From Xanthobacter sp. NM-59 (GTDB lineage Bacteria > Pseudomonadota > Alphaproteobacteria > Rhizobiales > Xanthobacteraceae), in contig NZ_JACBFQ010000009.1 of the NCBI RefSeq assembly GCF_021401125.1, positions 62,001 to 126,000 of the forward strand: a stretch of DNA of 64,000 bases. The letters run 5' to 3'. The notes beneath the pieces are model-generated. The model worked only from the letters and a program-made list of their open reading frames with translations, had not been told where the DNA came from and made no database searches. How positions within the stretch are numbered: position 1 is the first letter of the stretch; each line of letters begins with the position of its first letter. Below, one piece after another: positions 45,395 to 54,365 of the stretch. A program made the translations under genes and the position numbers.

Positions 45395-47478
45395 CACACC
45401 GCTTCCTTCGCCGAGAAGGTGCCGGCGCCTTCCGCCAGACGCTTCAGAAGCGCCGCAGGCTTGAGGCTGTCGTCCCCCGTCTCGGCGGCAAGCTCTTCCA
45501 GGCCGGCGACGATCTTGGCGAGACCTACATCCTCGGCCCAGTGCATGGGACCGCCGGTGAAGGACGGCCAATTGTAGCCGTTCACCCAGATGATATCGAT
45601 GTCGCCCGCCCGCGCGGCGATGCCCTCTTCCAGGATCTTCGCGCCCTCATTCACCATCGGGTAGAACAAGCGAGCCTGGATCTCCTCCTTGGAGAAGCTG
45701 CGGCGGGTGATTCCCCGCGCCTGTGACAGCGCCACGATGAGCGCCTCCGTCTCCGGATCGCGCGCACCGGCTCGGGCGCCGGCGGGATAAAGATAGAAGC
45801 CGCGCCCCGTCTTCTGGCCGAAGCGACCCTGCTCAGCCAAAGCGTCCGCCACCGGGGCCTTCACCGCCTTGTCGCCGGCCGCCTTGCGCGCGCGCCAGCC
45901 GATGTCGATGCCGGCCAGGTCCGCCATGGCGAAGGGGCCCATGCGGAAGCCGAAATCGGTCACCGCCGCATCCACCTCATGAGGCAGCGCGCCGGCCAGC
46001 AGCAGCCGCTCGGCGGCCTCGGTGCGCTTGGCCAGCATGCGATTGCCCACGAAGCCGTAGCACACGCCCACCGCCACCGGCAGCTTGCCCAGCTTGCGGC
46101 CAAGATCGAGGCTCGTCACCAGCACGTCGGGCGCGGTCTTCGCCCCGCGCACCACTTCCAGCAGGCGCATCACGTTGGCGGGGCTGAAGAAATGCAGGCC
46201 CACCACATCCTGCGGGCGCGACGTGGTAGCGGCGATGGCGTCCACGTCCAGATAGGACGTGTTGGTGGCGAGAATGGTGCCGGGCTTCGTCACCTTGTCC
46301 AGGGTGCCGAAGATGTCCGCCTTCACGCCCATATCCTCGAACGCCGCTTCCACCACGATGTCGGCATCCGCCGCCGCCTCAAGCCCGACAGCCGGCAGAA
46401 TGCGCAGCAGCCGCTCCTCCATGGCCTCCCGGGAGAGCGAGCCGCGCTTCACCGAGGTCTCGTAATTGGCGCGGATGCGGGCGACGCCGGTTTCCAGCGC
46501 CTCCGGCTTCACCTCGATGAGGGTCACGGGAATGCCGGCCTGCGCGAAGCACATGGCGATGCCGCCGCCCATGGTGCCAGCGCCGATGACCGCCGCCTTG
46601 GTGATGGGCCGCGCCTTCACCTCCTTGCCGATGCCGGGAATGCGGGCGGCCTCGCGCTCGGCGAAAAAGATGTGACGGAGCGCCTTGGAGGAGGGATCCG
46701 CCACCAGCGCCTTGAAATGCTCCCGCTCCGCCGCAAGGGCGGCATCGAACGGCTTGTCCAGGCAGCCGCGCACCGAATCGACCAAGGCCGGCACGTTGGG
46801 AATGCGCGCGGAGCGCTTGAGCGCCTCCTCCGCCGCCGCTTCAAAGGCGGCGCGGTCCTCCACCGTGAGCTTTTCGGCGCGCTCACGCGCCTTGGTCCAG
46901 GCTCCCGCGTCCGCCAGCCGCAGCGCGACGGCGCAGGCAGTGGCGACCAGATCGCCGGTCGCCACCTCATCCGCCAGTCCGGACGCGACAGCCTTTTCCG
47001 CCGACACCGGATCACCGGACAGCATCATGGCAAAGGCGGGCGCGGCGCCGATGAGGCGCGGCAGGCGCTGGGTGCCGCCGGCGCCCGGAATAAGGCCGAG
47101 CTTGATCTCCGGAAGGCCCAACTTCGCGGCCGGCGCAACCACCCGGGCATGGCAGGCAAGCGCCACTTCCAGCCCGCCGCCGAGCGCCATTCCGTTGATG
47201 GCCGCCACCACCGGCTTCGCGCTGTCCTCAATGGCCGCAACCACATCGGGAAGGGAGGGAGGCGCCGGCGGCTTGCCGAATTCGGAGATATCGGCGCCCG
47301 CCACGAACACCTTGCCCTGCGCGGCGAGCACGATGGCCTTCACCGCCGGATCGGCCACCGCCTGCGCCACACCGGCGGCAAGGGCGGCGCGCACCGCCGC
47401 GCCCAGCGCATTGACCGGCGGATTGTCGATGGTGAGCACGGCGACGCCATTCAGGGTCGCGCTGTGGACCGGTGCCAT
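45394..47478 (-). CDS. pimF: Bifunctional enoyl-CoA hydratase / 3-hydroxyacyl-CoA dehydrogenase (PimF-like)
   Basis: Multifunctional beta-oxidation enzyme of 694 residues. The N-terminal crotonase domain (1-185) has the oxyanion segments FVAGADISEF and GMALGGGLEVAL, with the catalytic glutamates at 104 and 124. The NAD domain begins at AAVIGAGTMGGGIAM (295-309), and two C-terminal dehydrogenase helical domains follow. The start MAPVHSATL has a strong ribosome site (GGGAGGATCC). It is first in pimFABCD; two overlapping inverted repeats lie just upstream. Confidence 0.93.
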   Translation of the reverse strand: MAPVHSATLNGVAVLTIDNPPVNALGAAVRAALAAGVAQAVADPAVKAIVLAAQGKVFVAGADISEFGKPPAPPSLPDVVAAIEDSAKPVVAAINGMALGGGLEVALACHARVVAPAAKLGLPEIKLGLIPGAGGTQRLPRLIGAAPAFAMMLSGDPVSAEKAVASGLADEVATGDLVATACAVALRLADAGAWTKARERAEKLTVEDRAAFEAAAEEALKRSARIPNVPALVDSVRGCLDKPFDAALAAEREHFKALVADPSSKALRHIFFAEREAARIPGIGKEVKARPITKAAVIGAGTMGGGIAMCFAQAGIPVTLIEVKPEALETGVARIRANYETSVKRGSLSREAMEERLLRILPAVGLEAAADADIVVEAAFEDMGVKADIFGTLDKVTKPGTILATNTSYLDVDAIAATTSRPQDVVGLHFFSPANVMRLLEVVRGAKTAPDVLVTSLDLGRKLGKLPVAVGVCYGFVGNRMLAKRTEAAERLLLAGALPHEVDAAVTDFGFRMGPFAMADLAGIDIGWRARKAAGDKAVKAPVADALAEQGRFGQKTGRGFYLYPAGARAGARDPETEALIVALSQARGITRRSFSKEEIQARLFYPMVNEGAKILEEGIAARAGDIDIIWVNGYNWPSFTGGPMHWAEDVGLAKIVAGLEELAAETGDDSLKPAALLKRLAEGAGTFSAKEAV

Positions 47479-47493
47479 GGATCCTCCCAATGG

Positions 47494-47522
47494 TTCTGCA
47501 ATGCAGAATATCAATCTGCATT
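47494..47522. promoter_or_regulatory. Overlapping inverted repeats, candidate operator of pimF
   Basis: Two palindromes share bases: TTCTGCA-A-TGCAGAA (47494-47508) and AATGCAGA-N7-TCTGCATT (47500-47522). Their centres are ten bases, one helical turn, apart, which suits cooperative binding by a dimer pair. The site ends 16 bases before the pimF start. The IclR protein at 54366 is one candidate binder; this is inference. Confidence 0.6.
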
Positions 47523-47923
47523 TTTGAAAGAGGTGCCGCGCAATTTCCAGATTGTCAATCCGCATTGGATCCCGAATATGGCCACCAGATACCGTCACAA
47601 CATTTTTCGTTCTGACCTGCGGAATTCTTGTCTGCATAAATTGACACCGGCCCGGCCACCGTGCCATTCATCGATGGCCCTGGAGCGAACCGCCGCTCGA
47701 AGGGCTCAGAACGCGGAAAAACCGCGCAGCGGGGAGGAAGACGCAGCATGTTCCAGCGCCTGTGGCGCGGGAGCTTCAGGGCCCTTTGAACCGAAGGCCC
47801 ACGCTGCTGGCGACGCCATGAATCAGCGCCACCTCCCCTTGCCGGATCACCCGCAGGAGCCGGAAGAGACGCCCGGGCCGCCCCCGGACGCAGCCTTCGT
47901 CTCCACCTGATCTTGGAAGCTCA

Positions 47924-47945
47924 TCCGAACGAGCGCTCGTTCGGA
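47924..47945. promoter_or_regulatory. 22-bp perfect palindrome, candidate TetR-type operator
   Basis: The half-site TCCGAACGAGC is followed directly by its exact complement GCTCGTTCGGA. It lies 40 bp upstream of the binding-protein start. The core AACGAGCGCTCGTT is the kind of site bound by TetR-family repressors. No TetR gene lies in this window, so the regulator would act from elsewhere. Confidence 0.65.
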
Positions 47946-47984
47946 ATTGCTTTCCGGCGCTGGATTCGCTCTGGGAGGAAAAAC

Positions 47985-49175
47985 ATGGTCCGCAAGATGA
48001 TCGCGTCAGCCACGCTCGCCATCGCCCTCACGGCGGGCGCGACCGGCGCGAAGGCACAGGATGCCGGAAAGCCGGAGGCGCAGACCTTCACCATCGGCGC
48101 CCACATGCCGCTCACGGGCACGCTCGCCCGCTCGGGGCAGGCCTTCAACGAAGGCATGCAGGTGGCGGTGAAGATGTGCAACGCCATCTCGCCCAAGTAT
48201 CAGGTGAAGATCGACCTGATCGACGACGAAAGCACCCCCGCCAAGGCCGTGTCCGCCGTGGAGAAGCTGGCGGCGGACGGCTCGGTGGCCATCATCGGCG
48301 GCTATGGCTCCAACATCATCGGCCCGGCGTCGGATGCTTCCGACAAGCTGGGCAAGGTCTACATCACCGCCGGCGCGGTCTCCGACGAATTGACCAAGCG
48401 CGGCCTGAAGACCTTCTTCCGCATCAACAACAATGCCGGCTACGAGCGCGGCATCGCAACCCTGATCGGTGATCTGAAGCCGCAGAAGGTTTCCATCATC
48501 GCGTCCACCAAGGAAGCCCCGGCGCTGCTCGCGGAAGGCCTGGAAAAGGACCTTGAGGCCAAGGGCATCAAGGTGACCGTGCACAAGTTCGACCCCGCCA
48601 TCACCGATTTCAAGCCGATCATCAACAAGATCAAGCTGCAGGACAAGCCGGACATCATCATGATGTCGGCCTACGAGAATGACTATGTGGGCATCATCCG
48701 CGCCGCCAAGGTGCTGAAGCCCAATGTGAAGCTCATGGTGGGCACCTGGTCGCTGGCCACCCCGAAGATGTACACCGAGTTTCCCGACCTCATGAACAAC
48801 GTGGTCGGCACCTCCTTCCTGCCCTTCCCGGTGGAAGTGAAGAGCGAGGAAGGCAAGAAGTTCGCCGAGGTCTACAAGCAGACCTACAACAAGGACATCG
48901 AGTATCTCTCCACCCTCAGCTTCGTCGAAACGATGGTGCTGTGCGAGGCCATCTTCCGCGCCGCCGAGGACGGCTCGCTGGAGAAGGGCGGCCTTGCGGA
49001 GCAGATGCGCAAGACCGATCGCGACAGCCTGCTCGGCCGCATCCAGTTCGACGCCACCGGCGACAACCCCAACTTCTCGCTCTCCATGGGCCAGCATCGC
49101 GACGGCAAGATCGTGCTCGTCTCCCCGAAGTCGGCCGCCAATGGCGAGGTCGTCTATCCGGGCCTGCCCTGGTGA
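47985..49175 (+). CDS. ABC transporter substrate-binding protein (Liv/HAAT type)
   Basis: Periplasmic binding protein of 396 residues in the branched-chain amino acid (type I) family. The signal peptide ends near GAKAQDAG (about residue 24). The lobes show FTIGAHMPLTGTLARSGQAF, VAIIGGYGSNIIGPASDAS and YERGIATLIGDLKPQKVSII. The start at 47985 has a strong ribosome site (GGGAGGAAAAAC). It is first in an operon with two permeases and two ATPases. Because it faces the pim genes, the ligand is more likely a dicarboxylic, fatty or aromatic acid than an amino acid, but that is inference. Confidence 0.92.
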   Translation: MVRKMIASATLAIALTAGATGAKAQDAGKPEAQTFTIGAHMPLTGTLARSGQAFNEGMQVAVKMCNAISPKYQVKIDLIDDESTPAKAVSAVEKLAADGSVAIIGGYGSNIIGPASDASDKLGKVYITAGAVSDELTKRGLKTFFRINNNAGYERGIATLIGDLKPQKVSIIASTKEAPALLAEGLEKDLEAKGIKVTVHKFDPAITDFKPIINKIKLQDKPDIIMMSAYENDYVGIIRAAKVLKPNVKLMVGTWSLATPKMYTEFPDLMNNVVGTSFLPFPVEVKSEEGKKFAEVYKQTYNKDIEYLSTLSFVETMVLCEAIFRAAEDGSLEKGGLAEQMRKTDRDSLLGRIQFDATGDNPNFSLSMGQHRDGKIVLVSPKSAANGEVVYPGLPW

Positions 49176-49196
49176 TCCTTTCCTGAGAGCCCCTCT

Positions 49197-49221
49197 CCCG
49201 CGGAGGCATCGCCTCCGCGGG
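49197..49221 (+). terminator. Stem-loop after the binding-protein gene
   Basis: A perfect 11-bp stem, CCCGCGGAGGC with GCCTCCGCGGG, closes a three-base loop. It lies 21 bases after the binding-protein stop and 35 before the permease start. There is no proper T-run, so partial termination or message protection, keeping the binding protein in excess, is likely. Confidence 0.65.
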
Positions 49222-49256
49222 TTCCTTCAGGACACGATGTTCCCCGTCGAGGTGAC

Positions 49257-50129
49257 ATGACCGATCTCATTTTGCAGGCGCTGTTTTCCGGCGTGCTCAT
49301 CGGCGGCGTCTATGCGCTGGTGGCGCTCGGCCTGGCGCTCGCTTTCGGCGCCATGCGCATCATCAATCTGGCCCACGGCGAGCTGGTGCTGCTCGCCGCC
49401 TACATGGCCTATCTGGTGGAATCGCGCACCGGGCTCGACCCCTATTGGGCCATCCCCCTCGCTTTGGTGGTGGTGATGGCGGTGAGCTGGGCGCTGTTCG
49501 TGCTGGTGGACAAGATCAAGGACCACCGCGAGCTCAACTCGCTGATCCTCACCTTCGCCATCGGCATCATCCTCACCAACGCCATCCTGCTCATCTTCGC
49601 CAGTGACATGCGCAGCACCTCCTCCGCCTTCCTGCAGGATGCAGTGTCGTTCGGAGATCTGTTCGCCATGCGCGGCGAGATCATCGCCTTCGTGCTGTCC
49701 GTGGTGCTCATGGGCGTGCTGTGGTGGTGGCTCAAGTCGAGCTGGTACGGCCGCGCCGTGCGCGCCGTCTCCTCCAACCGCAATGCCGCACGCCTCATGG
49801 GCATCAACCCCGCGCGCATCGAAACGGTCTCATTCCTGGTGGCGGGGGCGCTGGCCTCGTTCGCGGGCGTCGCGCTCTACACCATGAGCGTGGTGCAGCC
49901 GGCCACCGGCCATGCGCTCACCGTGAAGGCCTTCATCATCACCGTGCTGGCGGGCGTGGGCTCCATTCCCGGCGTGTTCCTGGGCGCGGTGCTGCTGGGC
50001 GTCACCGAGGCGCTCACCGTCACCCTCGCCTCTTCCGCCCTTCAGGAGCTCGCCGGCATGGTGCTGTTCCTCCTGGTCCTGTTCCTCCTGCCGAACGGCC
50101 TGTTCGGCGCGCGCGCCCGGCGCGGCTGA
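49257..50129 (+). CDS. ABC transporter permease, LivH type
   Basis: Inner-membrane permease of 290 residues with about eight helices. The opening LFSGVLIGGVYALVALGLALAFG and RIINLAHGELVLLAAYMAY are the LivH hallmarks, and the EAA-like loop reads GRAVRAVSSNRNAARLMGINPARIE. It is followed after ten bases by the LivM gene. Confidence 0.94.
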   Translation: MTDLILQALFSGVLIGGVYALVALGLALAFGAMRIINLAHGELVLLAAYMAYLVESRTGLDPYWAIPLALVVVMAVSWALFVLVDKIKDHRELNSLILTFAIGIILTNAILLIFASDMRSTSSAFLQDAVSFGDLFAMRGEIIAFVLSVVLMGVLWWWLKSSWYGRAVRAVSSNRNAARLMGINPARIETVSFLVAGALASFAGVALYTMSVVQPATGHALTVKAFIITVLAGVGSIPGVFLGAVLLGVTEALTVTLASSALQELAGMVLFLLVLFLLPNGLFGARARRG

Positions 50130-50139
50130 AAGGCAAGCC

Positions 50140-51168
50140 ATGAGTGTGACTTCGCCCGCAACCTCCGCCCCGGTGGCCTCATCCCGCTTCCAGGGCCGCG
50201 GCGCCCTGCTCGGCGCCGGCCTCGTCATCCTGGCCCTGCTGCCGCTGCTGACCGGCGCCAGTCCCTATATGCTCGGCCTTCTGATCTCGGCCCTCATCCT
50301 GTCGGGCCTTGCTTTGTCCTGGGCGCTCCTGGGCAATCTCGGGGGCATGGTCTCGTTCGGCCATGCGGCCTTCTTCGGCGTCGGCTCCTATGCCTCGGCG
50401 CTGCTGGCGGCCAAGCTCGGCGTGCCGGTGCTGCTGGCCATTCCGCTGGGCGGGGTGGTCGCCACCCTGTCATCCATCGCCATGCTGCCGGCGCTGCGCC
50501 TGTCGGGCCCCTATTTCGCTTTGGCGATCCTGGCCTATGCGCAGATCTTCCGCATCCTCGCCACCGAGCTCGACTGGCTCACGGGCGGGGCCGCCGGATT
50601 GCAGCGCTATCCGGGCCTGCCCACCCTTTTCGGCATCGATCTCGCCGATCGGGCCGGAAGCTATGTGGTGGTGCTCGCCTGCGTGGTGCTGTTCGCGGTG
50701 GTCTATGTGCTGCTGCGCAAGAGCCATGTGGGCACCGCCTTGCGCGCCATCGCCGAGAGCGAGGACGCCACCCGCGTGGTGGGCGTGAACGCCACCCTGC
50801 TGAAGTCCTGGATGCTGTTCCTCTCCGCCTTCATCGCCGGCGTGTTCGGGGCGCTCAACGCGCACATCATCGGCTTCCTGGAGCCGGACTATGCCTTTTC
50901 CGGCGTGTGGAGCGTCATGCCCATCATCGCGGCCGTGTTCGGCGGCTACCGTTCGGTGCTGGGACCCATCTTCGGCGCGGTGGTGATCTATCTGTTCGAC
51001 CAGGTGATCGCCAAAAGCCTGATCCCGGTGGGCCACCAGATCCTGCTGGGCATCGTGCTCGCCATCATGGTGCTGCTGGCGCCCAATGGCCTCGCCGGTC
51101 TTGTCAGACGCTTCTTCACCAAGGGCCAGTTCAACAAGACCTCGGAGAAGAGCCATGCTGGAGCTTGA
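50140..51168 (+). CDS. ABC transporter permease, LivM type
   Basis: Inner-membrane permease of 342 residues. It shows LivM features: ALSWALLGNLGGMVSFGHAAFFGVGSY, RLSGPYFALAILAYAQIFRI and the loop GTALRAIAESEDATRVVGVN. Its 3' end overlaps the start of the LivG-type ATPase by 14 bases. It works with LivH as the heterodimeric membrane channel. Confidence 0.94.
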   Translation: MSVTSPATSAPVASSRFQGRGALLGAGLVILALLPLLTGASPYMLGLLISALILSGLALSWALLGNLGGMVSFGHAAFFGVGSYASALLAAKLGVPVLLAIPLGGVVATLSSIAMLPALRLSGPYFALAILAYAQIFRILATELDWLTGGAAGLQRYPGLPTLFGIDLADRAGSYVVVLACVVLFAVVYVLLRKSHVGTALRAIAESEDATRVVGVNATLLKSWMLFLSAFIAGVFGALNAHIIGFLEPDYAFSGVWSVMPIIAAVFGGYRSVLGPIFGAVVIYLFDQVIAKSLIPVGHQILLGIVLAIMVLLAPNGLAGLVRRFFTKGQFNKTSEKSHAGA

Positions 51169-51865
51169 CGCCGTCACCGTCCGCTTCGGCGGGCTCACCG
51201 CACTGTCCGACATCTCGTTCCATATCAAAAAGGGCGAGATCCTGGGGCTGGTGGGTCCCAATGGGGCGGGCAAGACCACCTTGTTCAACTCCATTTCGGG
51301 CCTCGTGAAGGCGCGCGGGCGCATCACCTTCAACGGCACCGACGTCACCGGCCTGCCGCTGCACAAACGGGCGCGGGCGGGCATCGGCCGCACCTTCCAG
51401 ATCCCCCAGCCCATGCACCACCTTTCGGTGCGGGAAAATCTGGCGGTGGCGCAGGTGTTCGGCGCCGGGCGGCATGACGAAAACCGCATCGACGAGATCC
51501 TCGCCGTGATGGAGCTCTCCCACAAGGCGGACGCGGACGCGGCCAACGCCCTCGCGTTGCAGGAACTGAAGCGGCTGGAGATCGCCAAGGCGCTCGCCAC
51601 CGAGCCCAAGCTCTTGCTGCTCGACGAGGTGCTGGCGGGCCTGGAAAGCAACGCCAAGCGCTCCTTCATGATGAAGCTGAAGGAGCTGCACAAGTTGTTC
51701 GGCCTCACCATCGTGATCGTCGAGCACGACATCGAGACCATTTCGGGGCTCTGCACCCGCGCGGTGGTGTTGAATTTCGGCCAGCTCATCGCCGACGGCA
51801 GCCCCACCGAGGTGTTCAACAATCCGGCCGTGGTGGAAAGCTATACGGGGACCGCCCATGCTTGA
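51155..51865 (+). CDS. ABC transporter ATP-binding protein, LivG type, with atypical signature
   Basis: ATPase of 236 residues. Walker A is GPNGAGKT (34-41), Walker B LLLLDEVLAGL, and the switch His lies in VEHDIETI. The usual LSGGQ-like signature is replaced by ALALQELKRLEIAKA, so the conserved Ser-Gly-Gly is missing; the partner LivF has a normal signature, and asymmetric pairs of this kind occur in heterodimeric ABC systems. The start at 51155 lies inside the LivM gene and begins MLELDAVTVRFGGL, as in the family. Confidence 0.92.
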   Translation: MLELDAVTVRFGGLTALSDISFHIKKGEILGLVGPNGAGKTTLFNSISGLVKARGRITFNGTDVTGLPLHKRARAGIGRTFQIPQPMHHLSVRENLAVAQVFGAGRHDENRIDEILAVMELSHKADADAANALALQELKRLEIAKALATEPKLLLLDEVLAGLESNAKRSFMMKLKELHKLFGLTIVIVEHDIETISGLCTRAVVLNFGQLIADGSPTEVFNNPAVVESYTGTAHA

Positions 51866-52580
51866 GACGCGCAACCTCACCTCCGGCTACGGCGCCATCA
51901 CCGTCCTGTGGGACGTGAACCTCACCTTCCGCGAGGGTGCGCTCACCGCCATCGTGGGGCCGAACGGGGCCGGCAAGACCACCTTGCTGCGCACCCTCAC
52001 GGGCCTTCTGCCCTATCAGGGCGAGATCCTCATGGGCGGCCAGCCGCTCAAGGGCAAGACCTGGGACCTGGCAGCCCAGGGCCTCGTCATGGTGCCCGAG
52101 GGTCGGCTCGTGTTCCGGGACATGACGGTGGAAGAAAACCTGTGCCTGGGCGCCTATCCCGAGCGCTGCCGGGCCGACCTCGCCACCAATATCGAGCGCA
52201 TGTACGCCTTCTTCCCGCGGCTGAAGGAGCGCCGGCACCAGCTCGCCGGCTCCCTCTCCGGCGGCGAGGCACAGATGGTGGCCATGGGGCGCGGGCTGAT
52301 GGCAAAGCCGCGCATCCTGCTCATCGACGAGCCCTCCCTCGGCCTTGCCCCGGTGATCGTGAACGAGGTGTTCGACATCATCCGCAAGCTGAAGGAAGAG
52401 GGCACCACCATCGTTCTCATCGAGCAGAACACCCGCATCGCCTTGTCGGTGGCGGACGATCTGCATCTGATGCGCTCAGGCAAGGTGATCCTGTCCGAAA
52501 AGGCGGCCGGCATCGATCTCGATCGGCTGCACGACCTCTATTTCGCCCGCGAGGGCGTCAAGGAGGAGGCCGCCCAATGA
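51858..52580 (+). CDS. ABC transporter ATP-binding protein, LivF type
   Basis: ATPase of 240 residues. Walker A is GPNGAGKT (34-41), the signature LSGGEAQMVAMGRGLM is intact and Walker B is RILLIDEPSLGLAP, followed by FDIIRKLKEEGTTIVLIEQN. It overlaps the LivG-type gene by eight bases and the next gene by four, so the transporter genes are tightly coupled. Confidence 0.94.
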   Translation: MLETRNLTSGYGAITVLWDVNLTFREGALTAIVGPNGAGKTTLLRTLTGLLPYQGEILMGGQPLKGKTWDLAAQGLVMVPEGRLVFRDMTVEENLCLGAYPERCRADLATNIERMYAFFPRLKERRHQLAGSLSGGEAQMVAMGRGLMAKPRILLIDEPSLGLAPVIVNEVFDIIRKLKEEGTTIVLIEQNTRIALSVADDLHLMRSGKVILSEKAAGIDLDRLHDLYFAREGVKEEAAQ

Positions 52581-53560
52581 GTGCCAGCCGCCTGCCGGAG
52601 GCCTTCCGAAACAGCCTCACTTTGCCGGTGATCGCCTCGCCCATGTTCATCGTCTCCGGGCCGGAGTTGGTGATCGCCGAGTGCCTCTCGGGCATCGTGG
52701 GTTCGTTCCCCGCCCTGAATGCCCGCGCGCCCGACACGCTGGACGGCTGGCTCACCCGCATCAAGGCGGAGCTCGCCGCCGCCAAGGCCGCCGACCCCAC
52801 CCGCCGCATCGCGCCGTTCGCCGTGAACCAGATCGTCCACGCCTCCAACGACCGGCTGGAGCGGGACATGGAGACGTGCGTCGCCCATGAGGTGCCGCTC
52901 ATCATCACTTCGCTGCGCGCGCCGGGGGATGTGGTGCGCCAGGCCCATTCCTATGGTGGCGTCGTGTTCCACGATGTCACCACCGTGCGCCACGCGGAAA
53001 AGGCGCTGGAAGCGGGCGTCGATGGCCTCATCCTGGTGTGCGCCGGTGCCGGTGGCCATGCGGGCACGCTGAGCCCGTTCGCTTTGCTGGGCGAGGTCCG
53101 GCGCTTCTTCGACGGGCCCATCGCGCTCGCGGGCGCCATCACCACGGGCGAAGCCATCCTCGCCGCCCAGGCGCTGGGGGCGGATTTCGCCTATATGGGC
53201 ACGCGCTTCCTGGCCACGGCGGAATCCCGCGCCGTGGAGCCCTACAAGGAGATGATCGCCTCCTCTTCGGCGGCGGATATCCTCTATTCGCCCTTCTTCA
53301 CGGGCGTGCCGGGCAATTACCTGAAGCCGTCCGTCGTCGCCGCCGGGCTCGATCCGGATGCCCTGCCCCACCAGGACAAGAGCGCCATGAATTTCGGCTC
53401 CACCCGCGTGAAAGCTTGGCGCGACGTGTGGGGCGCCGGCCAGGGCGTGGGCACCATCGCCGATGTGCCGCCTGTGGCGGAGGTGGTGGCACGCCTCTCC
53501 AGCGAATATCAGGACGCCCGCGCCCGCCTCGCGGCCCGCGCGGCGAGCTTCGCCGCCTGA
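52577..53560 (+). CDS. NAD(P)H-dependent flavin oxidoreductase (nitronate monooxygenase-like)
   Basis: TIM-barrel flavoprotein of 327 residues of the nitronate monooxygenase/2-nitropropane dioxygenase family. It begins with the typical [19 protein letters not shown] and has [49 protein letters not shown] and [15 protein letters not shown]. It overlaps the LivF-type stop by four bases, so it is part of the transporter operon. Members also include enoyl-ACP-reductase-like and NADH:quinone reductase activities, so its substrate is open. Confidence 0.9.
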   Translation: MSASRLPEAFRNSLTLPVIASPMFIVSGPELVIAECLSGIVGSFPALNARAPDTLDGWLTRIKAELAAAKAADPTRRIAPFAVNQIVHASNDRLERDMETCVAHEVPLIITSLRAPGDVVRQAHSYGGVVFHDVTTVRHAEKALEAGVDGLILVCAGAGGHAGTLSPFALLGEVRRFFDGPIALAGAITTGEAILAAQALGADFAYMGTRFLATAESRAVEPYKEMIASSSAADILYSPFFTGVPGNYLKPSVVAAGLDPDALPHQDKSAMNFGSTRVKAWRDVWGAGQGVGTIADVPPVAEVVARLSSEYQDARARLAARAASFAA

Positions 53561-53615
53561 GCGGCCACCGCGCACGAGGCGGCACAAGCCCCCGCCACCC
53601 ACAGGAGACGCCGCC

Positions 53616-54362
53616 ATGAGCCCCAGCCTCATCATCACCGATCCGCACGAGGGCGTGCGCCAGCTCACCATTTCCCGCCCCGAGCGCCGCAACGCACTGG
53701 ATCGCGCCACCTATGGCGCCCTGGCCGAGGCGCTGAAGGCCGCCGCACCCGATGACAGCGTGCGCGCCGTGGTGCTCACCGGCGCGGCCGGCTGCTTCAC
53801 CGCCGGCAACGACCTCGCCGATTTCCAGGACACCTCCAATGCCGGCGAGCCCAGCGCGGGGCTCACCTATCTCGGCGTGCTCTCCACCTTCCCGAAGCCC
53901 GTGGTGGCCGCGGTGGAAGGCTTCGCGGTGGGCATCGGCACCACCATGCTACTGCATTGCGATCTCGCCTATGCTGGCGCCGGCGCCCGCTTCCGCCTGC
54001 CCTTCGTCAATCTCGGCCTGTGCCCGGAGGGCGCCTCCAGCTACCTGCTGCCCCGCATCGCCGGCACCAAGCGCGCCGCGGAGCTGCTGCTTTTGGGCGA
54101 GCTGTTCGGCGCGGCTGAGGCGGCTGAGGCCGGCATCGTGAACGCGGTGACCGAGGAGGGCGCCGCCCTTTCCCACGCGCTGGAAAGGGCAAAAGCCCTC
54201 GCTGCGCTGCCGCCCGCGTCGCTCGCCGCCACCAAGAGCCTGCTGCGCCATGCCACCGCAGAGCCCGTCGCCCGCGCCCTGGCGCTGGAAGCGGAGCACT
54301 TCCATGCGCTGCGGCTCCAGCCCGCCGCCCAGGCCGCGTTCGCGGCCTTCTTCAAGAGGTAA
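53616..54362 (+). CDS. Enoyl-CoA hydratase/isomerase
   Basis: Crotonase-fold enzyme of 248 residues. The oxyanion-hole segments are [12 protein letters not shown] and [17 protein letters not shown], and the active-site region reads [18 protein letters not shown] with one glutamate in CPEG. It resembles the hydratases that handle cis or branched enoyl-CoA, or PaaG-like isomerases. The start has a good ribosome site (ACAGGAGACG), and the IclR gene follows four bases after the stop. Confidence 0.92.
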   Translation: MSPSLIITDPHEGVRQLTISRPERRNALDRATYGALAEALKAAAPDDSVRAVVLTGAAGCFTAGNDLADFQDTSNAGEPSAGLTYLGVLSTFPKPVVAAVEGFAVGIGTTMLLHCDLAYAGAGARFRLPFVNLGLCPEGASSYLLPRIAGTKRAAELLLLGELFGAAEAAEAGIVNAVTEEGAALSHALERAKALAALPPASLAATKSLLRHATAEPVARALALEAEHFHALRLQPAAQAAFAAFFKR

Positions 54363-54365
54363 GGG

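Larger units (their letters stand above)
47479..47984. other. Shared control region of the pim operon and Liv-type transporter
   Basis: This 506-bp divergent region carries overlapping inverted repeats near pimF (47494-47522), a further 11-bp palindrome GATTGTCAATC (47550-47560) and a 22-bp perfect palindrome near the binding-protein gene (47924-47945). A 30-codon frame at its right end has no recognisable feature. The number of palindromes suggests control by at least two regulators. Confidence 0.65.

Noticed and set aside
47550..47560. GATTGTCAATC palindrome containing TTGACA on the minus strand as a pimF -35 box.
   Set aside because: At 16-18 bases spacing there is no acceptable -10 sequence, so it was not called as a promoter.
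47820..47912. Thirty-codon frame beginning MNQRHLPLPDHPQEPE in the pim/liv control region.
   Set aside because: No clear ribosome site or family match; lies in a regulatory region and is proline-rich as random GC-rich frames often are.
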